Positions 57,945 to 64,000 of a stretch of DNA of 64,000 nt are shown one piece after another. The stretch's first letter is position 1; every line of letters begins with the position of its first letter. Below the pieces are notes generated by a model that did not search any database, had not been told where the DNA came from, and was given only the letters and a program-made list of their open reading frames with translations. Origin of the DNA: Hydra vulgaris (Eukaryota > Cnidaria > Hydrozoa > Anthoathecata > Hydridae); contig NC_088924.1 of the NCBI RefSeq assembly GCF_038396675.1, positions 33,879,501-33,943,500 on the forward strand, written 5' to 3'. Made by a program: the position numbers and the translations under genes.

Positions 57945-60069
57945 ATGGAAAAAATAAACTTTGGATATTCAGTCAAGAACATTCCGATACCATCCATTAA
58001 AGACTTCAAAATACAGTTATTGGATAAAACTGAAACATTAATTAAAAGAATGCGATGGAAAGCGTTTTTCTTTTTAAACAAGAGTTCAAATAGTAAGTAC
58101 AATTTTTATTATAACTACGGATTAAAAACATCTAATCATCCAAAACAAATTACAGAAATGATAGCTTTTGAGAATGAACTCATTGATCTTGTAAAACACA
58201 TTAAGTTTCGAAAGGTGCACAGCAGTTTCCAAATTAAATAAAGATATAAACAGTATTCGAAAATCTAACCTAACTTATACGTATGCTGATAAAACGACCA
58301 ATCTTTACAATCTATCTAAGAATGATTACAACCACTTGTTAAGAAATGCCATCACTTCAAACTACAAATTATCCAACTCAAACATAATAAATAAAGTAAA
58401 CTTAGAAGGTAAACGTCTTTTGAAAAATCATGAAGTTTTCAATAAAATTGACATTAACACATCTTCCGATTGCTTTATCACCTTAAAAGACCATAAAGAT
58501 AATTTTGAAAACAATCCGACTGTCCGTTTATTGAATCCTGCTAAAAACGAGGTTGGTAGAATTAGTAAAGATATTCTTTCTAAAATTAATACAGACCTAA
58601 GAAATATATTAAAATTAAATCAATGGAAAAACACTCGAAATGTTACCGATTGGTTTAAAGCCATAAAAGATAAACACCTTTATAAATTTTTAGTTTTTGA
58701 TATTATTGACTTCTACCCTTCTATCAGTGAAACACTTCTTAAAAACTCTATCAATTTTGCGAAGCAACACCTAACATTAAATAAAGAAAACATATCACTA
58801 ATTTTTCATGCAAGAAAGTCTTTGCTTTTTAATAATGATCAAGTTTGGATAAAGCAATCAAGCGGTTTATTTGATGTTTCCATGGGAGCGTTCGACGGTG
58901 CAGAGGTTTGTGAGCTGGTAGGAATATTTCTTCTTTTTCAAATTTCAAAATTTTATAACAAGCTTGAGATTGGTTTATACCGTGACGACGGCTTGGCAGT
59001 TTTTAGTAATAAAAGCGGCCCTCAAATGGAAAAAATAAAAAAGCATATTGTCGAAATATTTAAATGCAATGGCTTACGGATTTCTATACAATGCAACATG
59101 AAAATTGTAAACTACCTTGACGTGACTCTAAATCTTAGTGACTGCACTTTTAAACCTTATATCAAACCTGATAATACATTAAATTACATCCATGCTGATT
59201 CAAATCACCCGCCGAGTATATTAAAACAAATACCACGTTCGATTGAACTTAGATTGTCTACAAATTCATCTAACAAAGAAATATTTCAAAATACTATTCC
59301 TCTATATAATGAAGCTTTATTAAAGTCTGGTTATAAATATAGTCTAACATATAATCCTATAACAATATCAACTCCAAAACGGAAAAGAGCCCGCAACATC
59401 ATTTGGTTTAACCCTCCATTTAGTAAAAACGTTAGCACCAACCTGGGAAAATGTTTTTTGAAACTTATTGACAAACATTTTCCTAATAATAATAAACTGC
59501 ATAAAATCTTTAACAGGAACACAGTCAAAGTTAGTTACAGTTGTATGCCAAGTGTAAAATCTATTATAAATTCGCACAACAAATACATTTTATGCAACAA
59601 TACAAACCTTAATCAACAGGACTGTAACTGCTATAATAAAAATCTCTGTCCGTTGTTTAATAAATGTTTAACAAGCAACATTGTATATCAAGCAACTGTT
59701 ACAACTGATAATCTTGATTCATCTTCTAATGAAAAATCCTACATTGGGATAAGTGAGACTCCTTTTAAATTAAGATACGCTAATCACGTTAAATCATTTA
59801 ACATTGCTAAATACAAAAATGATACTGAACTCTCAAAACATGTGTGGAAGTTAAAAGAAGCTAATTTAGTCCCTATAGTCAAGTGGAAAATTCTCAGGCG
59901 ATGTAAAGCATATAATCCAACATCTAAATCTTGCAAATTATGTCTCACCGAAAAATATGAAATTCTATATTATAAAAGTACTAATTTATTGAATAAAAGG
60001 AGTGAGATTTTTTCTAAGTGTAGACATAGAAACAGATTCCTTCTGTCCCAATATGACACTGGCGATTAA
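57945..60069 (+). pseudogene. Penelope-like element protein (RT plus GIY-YIG), right copy
   Basis: ATG 57945 opens MEKINFGYSVKNIPIPSIKD and a helical N-terminal region to 58241. A one-base shift in an A-rich run (about 58232-58245) leads into NKDINSIRKSNLTYTYADKT and the main frame. The reverse transcriptase has FITLKDHKDNFENNPTVRLL, FLVFDIIDFYPSISE (first catalytic Asp), GAFDGAEVCELVG and YRDDGLAVF at residues 215-218 of the main frame (58978-58989). A Cys-rich stretch follows (CNCYNKNLCPLFNKC), then the GIY-YIG endonuclease (SYIGISETPFKLRYANH, about residue 467). Such elements copy RNA into DNA at nicks made by the endonuclease. Apart from the single shift the frame is open. Confidence 0.92.
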
Positions 60070-60237
60070 AAAAGATGTTTTTCCATATTATTATTTTTAT
60101 TTTTATTATTATTATTGTCATTATTATTACTATTATTATTATTATTATTTGACGTCAGAACTCACTCCATTGTTTTTCTTTAATTTTGTAACGGTTTTTT
60201 AATTGTATTTTTGAACGGTTTTCTCTTGATTTAAATA

Positions 60238-60283
60238 TATGGCTGATGAGTGCCGCAAACGGCATGAAACTTTAAGTACCGTA
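60238..60283 (+). ncRNA. Hammerhead ribozyme, right Penelope-like element
   Basis: Stem I UAUGG (60238-60242) pairs with CCGUA (60279-60283) including one U-G. The core CUGAUGA (60243-60249) is followed by stem II GUGCCG-CAAA-CGGCAU (60250-60265) with a closing G-U, then GAAA (60266-60269), a minimal stem III ACU-UUA-AGU and cleavage triplet GUA (60276-60278, cut after A60278). The short stem III matches the minimal hammerheads known from Penelope-like elements and retrozymes, which often act as dimers. It lies 169 nt after the stop codon. Confidence 0.87.
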
Positions 60284-60400
60284 AAAAAGTTGTTTTTTTT
60301 CATCTTACTTTTTTAATTATTTATTGATCTATTTTGTGATTATTTCACTTTATATTGATCACTCTAAAATCGAAAAAATTGATTATTATTACATAATCAA

Positions 60401-60404
<4 letters not shown>

Positions 60405-60487
<83 letters not shown>
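60405..60487. repeat. (TA)n tail of the right Penelope-like element
   Basis: About 38 TA dinucleotides directly after aatcaaaacaacaa. A shorter (TA)n lies at 60600-60620. Confidence 0.95.
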
Positions 60488-60489
<2 letters not shown>

Positions 60490-60641
60490 CTTGAATGTTG
60501 TAGCAAACATATATATGTTTTTGTACTATTTTAATTTTTTTAAATTTATTAAAACTACAGTTTATGGTTTCAGTTAACTTTTCAACTACTATGCAAGAAT
60601 ATATATATATATATATATATTCTTATACCTTTCAATACCAT

Positions 60642-61361
60642 TTATTGCTTTGGGACTTGTCCCACATAGACATAGCATTGACTAGAATTCGTAACATCAG
60701 AAAGAGCAGTGTAAACTTTTCCATCAATCACAGTAATTTTTATTATATGGTTTATTTTGATTTTTTTATTGTTTATATCAACTTCAGTATCTTGCAAGCT
60801 TAAAATCTCAAGCCTAATAAAATCCTCTTCCGATTTAGAAACTGGTGGCGTTTCTTTTTCAAATTTAAAACCCAGAGGTCTACAGTACATTGTTGATGAT
60901 GGTCATAGATTTCGTCAAGCTGGCTACCGTTTTCCATTTAAAAAGCCACTCAAGTCCAATGGCAGTAAGCAAGTAATAAAAAGTGCCTGCTCATTGTTTA
61001 AATTTCTTTTTACTGTTCCTTGCAATGTTTATTTATATATGGATTGTCCTATGGCACCATCAAAGCCTATTTTGTATCTCAGAGAAAGTCCATTTGGAGT
61101 GCCTTCAGTGCTAAGGACATCATACTGTGTCTTGCATATTCTATTTGCTGTATAATCCACCAAAGCTTGCAGTTTTATTTCAGCTAAAAAATCTAAGACA
61201 GATATATCTGAAGAGTAGCATAACAGCTTCGCATCCCGAACATTATTATATGGAGGATATACATCAACTCCCTTTTCAACTGCTTGATTTCGAATAATTT
61301 GGTAAGAAACTTTTGTCAGTCTGGCATCTAAAAGAAAACAAAGAGCTTCATCTTTAGACAT
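60642..61361 (-). pseudogene. Transib transposase, N-terminal and central part
   Basis: Minus frames: MSKDEALCFLLDARLTKVSY, VDVYPPYNNVRDAKLLCYSS, FLAEIKLQALVDYTANRICK and LSLRYKIGFDGAIGQS (61361-61029; Asp of GFDG is the likely first catalytic acid). Then, after shifts and a stop, ALFITCLLPLDLSG (about 60950), CRPLGFKFEKETPPVSKSEE and INHIIKITVIDGKVYTALSD, SSQCYVYVGQ (60890-60642). The expected CxxC knuckle has one Cys changed. I match it to Transib transposases, the relatives of RAG1. The frame stops where the Penelope-like insertions begin. Confidence 0.72.
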
Positions 61362-61806
61362 TCTACAATATTTTTTTGAGGTATTTCAAGTCTCAAATTT
61401 CTGGAGCACACTGGACCGCAAAAGTATTTCATTATTTAAGTGAAATTTTCACTTTAAAAAAAAAGTGCTTTAAATACGCCATTATTAGAAATCAACTTAT
61501 ATGATAGATAATACTTTTAGTTTTTCTTTAATTATGCAACAAAAAAATGAAGTTTTAAAAATTAATAATAATTTTATGCTTATTAGTAACACGAAAAATA
61601 TTATTAAATTTAAAAAAAAAAAAATTTGAAAAAAAAAACCTTTTTTATTAACAGCTTAAAATGCAAACGACATGATAGTTACAGACAGTTACGACATGAT
61701 AGATACAGAAACATATACATTTTGTAAAAGACGGATGTTTAAGCTATAAAATGGTATATAATAATGTCATTTTTGAGAATCTTTTTTTAATACTTTTTTC
61801 CACCAC
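61362..61806. other. Transib 5-prime noncoding end
   Basis: AT-rich sequence between the transposase start and the terminus at 61819. No motif noticed. Confidence 0.5.
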
Positions 61807-62028
61807 CTGGCCCACTGTGGGACGTAGAGCCCGCTAAAGTATTGCGACAAAATTTTATTTGTATAAAAATAAAAAATAATTTTTTATTTAAAATAATTTG
61901 AAATAATTTTTTATTTTAAATAAAAAATAGTTTTTAATTTGTATAAAAATAAAAAATAATCCGGTAACCGAAAAATACGGCAAAATTCTGAGCTTAGATC
62001 ACTAATAGACACGGCGCAAGTTAAATAA

Positions 62029-62265
62029 TAGGCCGGGTGAATAAAAATGAGCAGTTGCTCTTACTTAGTAATTGATCAGCTTTACGTGAATATAAACTAA
62101 GCAGTTTTGCTTAAATTTTTAGTCACGTAAAGTTAAGCAATTTACTCAGTAATTGTTCAGCTTTACGTGAATAAAGAGTCAATCCAAATTGCTAAAGTTT
62201 TTATTCACGTAAAGCTGAGCAATTACTGAGTAAAAGCAATTGCTAATTTTTATTCACCCGGCCTA
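62029..62265. mobile_element. 237-bp MITE, copy 2
   Basis: Ends taggccgggtgaataaaaat and its perfect complement; the same length as copy 1 at 5267-5503 and about 80% alike by eye. Internal tttacgtgaata and tattcacgtaaagctgagca modules alternate in orientation. Flanks read ataa on the left and ata on the right, so the target site is probably TA or TAA. Confidence 0.85.
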
Positions 62266-62389
62266 ATACTCTTCTAAAAGTGAAGCCAAAATAAATTCTG
62301 CGAAGTGACGTCAGTTTGAGGCAAAAACATATTTTAACCAAGAGCTCTTGGCTCTAGTATTTACCTCACATTTTTTATCAATTTTAACT

Positions 62390-64000
62390 ATGGTGCATTC
62401 TTCCAGTGCATATAACAGCACAGAAAGATATAAAACTGGTACAGATATATCTTTTCATGGGTAAGACTTTTATTAAATAAAGAATGATTTGATATCTTGC
62501 AAGAATCTTATATTCTTATGCATAACAGTAATAATTATTTATTTTAATAACTGTTTTAATCGCAAAATTAGTAATTAAAAATTCAAAAACAAGATTTAGT
62601 GATAATTCCTGATTTTGCAATTGACGGTGCTTGTTTACATATGTTGGTGCTTGTTTAAAATGTTTTAATTATACATAAACAATAGTTATACTTATGATTG
62701 TTATTTAAATAAATTCTAACTTAAGTTAATAAAAAGTTAATTAAAAATTAGTTATTACTTAATTTAAAAAAATACGATTTGTCATTAATCAAAATGCTGT
62801 TTATTTATAGCTAAAGTATAAACAAACATTAATTTGATTAATGACAAATTGAATTTATTTTCCTCAAACCAATAAAGATACACATAGAATAGAGCATTTT
62901 TTTGGAATAATGTTCATTATATTTACTATAATTACTATTATATGACATATATATTTAATAATCAAATATACTAAATTTTTATTATTGATAAAAGTTAAAA
63001 GTTGTTTTTATTGACGAATTATGTTGTAGATTTCCAAAAGATTTATCAATTTGGAATAAATGGGTTGCTGCAATGCGTAGAGAAAACTTTAATCCAACAA
63101 AGAGTTCAAAAATGTGTTCCAAGCATTTTACTCAAGAATCTTGTATTGTTTGTGGTTGGAGTTCAAATAAGAAACTTAAAAAAGATGCTATACCAAGTAT
63201 TTTTGATTTTCCAAGCAGTTTAGTGAAGCTAGTGAAATCTAGAAAACCTCCAGAAACTAGAGCAATTATCACAAATGAAAGTAAAAACATCAAAACAATA
63301 AACAAATAAAACAATAAGTGAAACAAGTGAAAACATAATCAAAACAATAGAAGAAGCTACACCTGTAGACAGAGAGAAGTTATTCGAACTATTTGAGAAT
63401 TTGGAAAAAACAGCCTTAAAACCTCTTCTAAAAAAGAGAAGATATTTAACAAATGATTTGAAAAAACATTTTTTACGAGATGGTCATTCTTTTAACGAGG
63501 CTTTAAAATTAATTTCAAAGCAAAAAAAAAATCAAAATTCTACAGCAATGAAACAGACGACTTCAACACATAGTTTTTAACTCAAACTCTTTGCTTAAAC
63601 ATTTAAAGGAAATACAAATGATTGATGAAGAATCCTCCCTTAAACTTTCTGTAAGTTTTTATAGGTTATTTATTGTGGGTGATTTATTATTACAGTTAAT
63701 TTATTGTAGGTGATCAGTTAATTTATTGTAGATGGTTTATACATATTTTTATTAGACTGTGGTATGTATTTAAGCTTTCCATTCATTTGAGTTTATTTTT
63801 ATTTTTTTAGTTGATAGTTTATTACTTGCTTTATTTTGTAGGATACAATCCTATTTAAACAATTGCTTAAATCTAATTGCATTATAGCGTATCCAATGGA
63901 ATTGAAAAAATTTGCATATACTCTAAATTTTTATTCTCCAAAAGCTTATTTATATATCAGAAAAGCATTTTCTAACATGCTTCCTCATCCAAGAACCCTT
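62390..64000 (+). pseudogene. THAP9/P-element-type transposase gene, 5-prime part, runs off the window
   Basis: Exon 1 62390-62460 (MVHSSSAYNSTERYKTG, donor GTAAGA) joins exon 2 from 63030 (FPKDLSIWNKWVAAMRRENF, MCSKHFTQESC, AIPSIFDFP), forming a THAP zinc-finger domain. The two N-terminal zinc ligands, normally Cys, are both Ser here (codons at 62402 and 62417), while CxxH of exon 2 (CSKHF) is kept. After a stop at 63307 the frame resumes one base off: EKLFELFENLEKTALKPLLK and, after another shift about 63580, SNSLLKHLKEIQ with a donor at 63651. The next exon from 63842 (DTILFKQLLKSNCIIAYPME, FYSPKAYLYIRKAF, LPHPRTL) is the P-element transposase region. Two frameshifts and the lost ligands suggest a dying copy. 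Confidence 0.78.

Larger units (their letters stand above)
55426..60320. repeat. 4.9-kb near-perfect palindrome of two Penelope-like elements
   Basis: Arms 55426-57851 and 57895-60320 (2426 bp each) mirror each other without indels (coordinate pairs sum to 115746 at every point checked: outer ends, ORF ends, hammerheads, centre) around a 43-bp spacer. The one difference noticed is a G/T near 55728 versus 60010-60018 that changes Val to Phe. A 24-bp direct repeat, attacataatcaaaacaaca.., flanks the right arm at 57878-57901 and 60388-60411. Confidence 0.95.

Noticed and set aside
59331-59577. Minus ORFs in the right Penelope copy, and their twins at 56169-56415
   Set aside because: Identical antisense shadows within the conserved element protein.

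Overview
This is a eukaryotic, very AT-rich, transposon-dense window with spliced genes, TATA-type promoters and no operons. The mix of elements (Polinton, Penelope-like elements with GIY-YIG, CR1/Jockey-type LINEs, Transib, hAT, mariner, a tRNA-derived SINE) and several protein families I associate with Hydra point to a hydrozoan cnidarian, most likely Hydra. That assignment is inference from family resemblance only; no search was run.

Layout. 0.6-4.8 kb: an antisense LINE tail with a local inverted duplication, then a MITE and a three-exon BED-finger hAT transposase whose catalytic frame is still open. 5-9.66 kb: a MITE family member, other repeats, and a 46-unit, 42-bp minisatellite with a 672-bp higher-order period. 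9.667-22.05 kb: one whole, decayed Polinton/Maverick with 334/418-bp terminal inverted repeats and a near-perfect 6-bp target duplication. It keeps remnants of integrase, zinc-ribbon/PLA2-like protein (split by a 257-bp MITE), packaging ATPase, jelly-roll major capsid protein, a smaller capsid-type protein, several element-specific proteins, a DNA-binding protein, protein-primed DNA polymerase B and a fibre-like cargo gene. 22-30.3 kb: LINE, SINE and mariner relics, some nested.

30.8-32.5 kb holds the most gene-like host locus: a minus-strand, 11-exon gene with a TATA box, a signal-peptide exon, an acidic spacer exon and eight tandem phase-matched exons. Each repeat exon encodes one Gly/Tyr-rich peptide ending in Gly-Lys-Arg (Gly-Lys-Lys in the first), so it reads either as a prepropeptide cut into amidated peptides or as a secreted Gly/Tyr-rich structural protein. 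A related last exon lies at 41.1 kb. 33-51.9 kb is mostly LINE copies, minisatellites, MITEs, a ZMYM1/hAT relic, a GC-rich repeat island and a mariner tail.

51.885-61.819 kb is a Transib relic with CACAGTG termini and a 5-bp GGACG target duplication. Its transposase ends are separated by about 8 kb of later insertions: a Penelope GIY-YIG fragment, another DDE-type element, and a 4.9-kb near-perfect palindrome of two head-to-head Penelope-like elements, each ending in a hammerhead ribozyme. A third, diverged hammerhead lies beside it. The window ends in a THAP9/P-element-type transposase gene that runs off the right edge.

Most coding sequence belongs to mobile elements and is broken by stops, frameshifts or insertions. 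Reading frames that look intact are the hAT transposase, the Gly/Tyr peptide gene and a few Polinton ORFs (13029-13595, 13616-14017).
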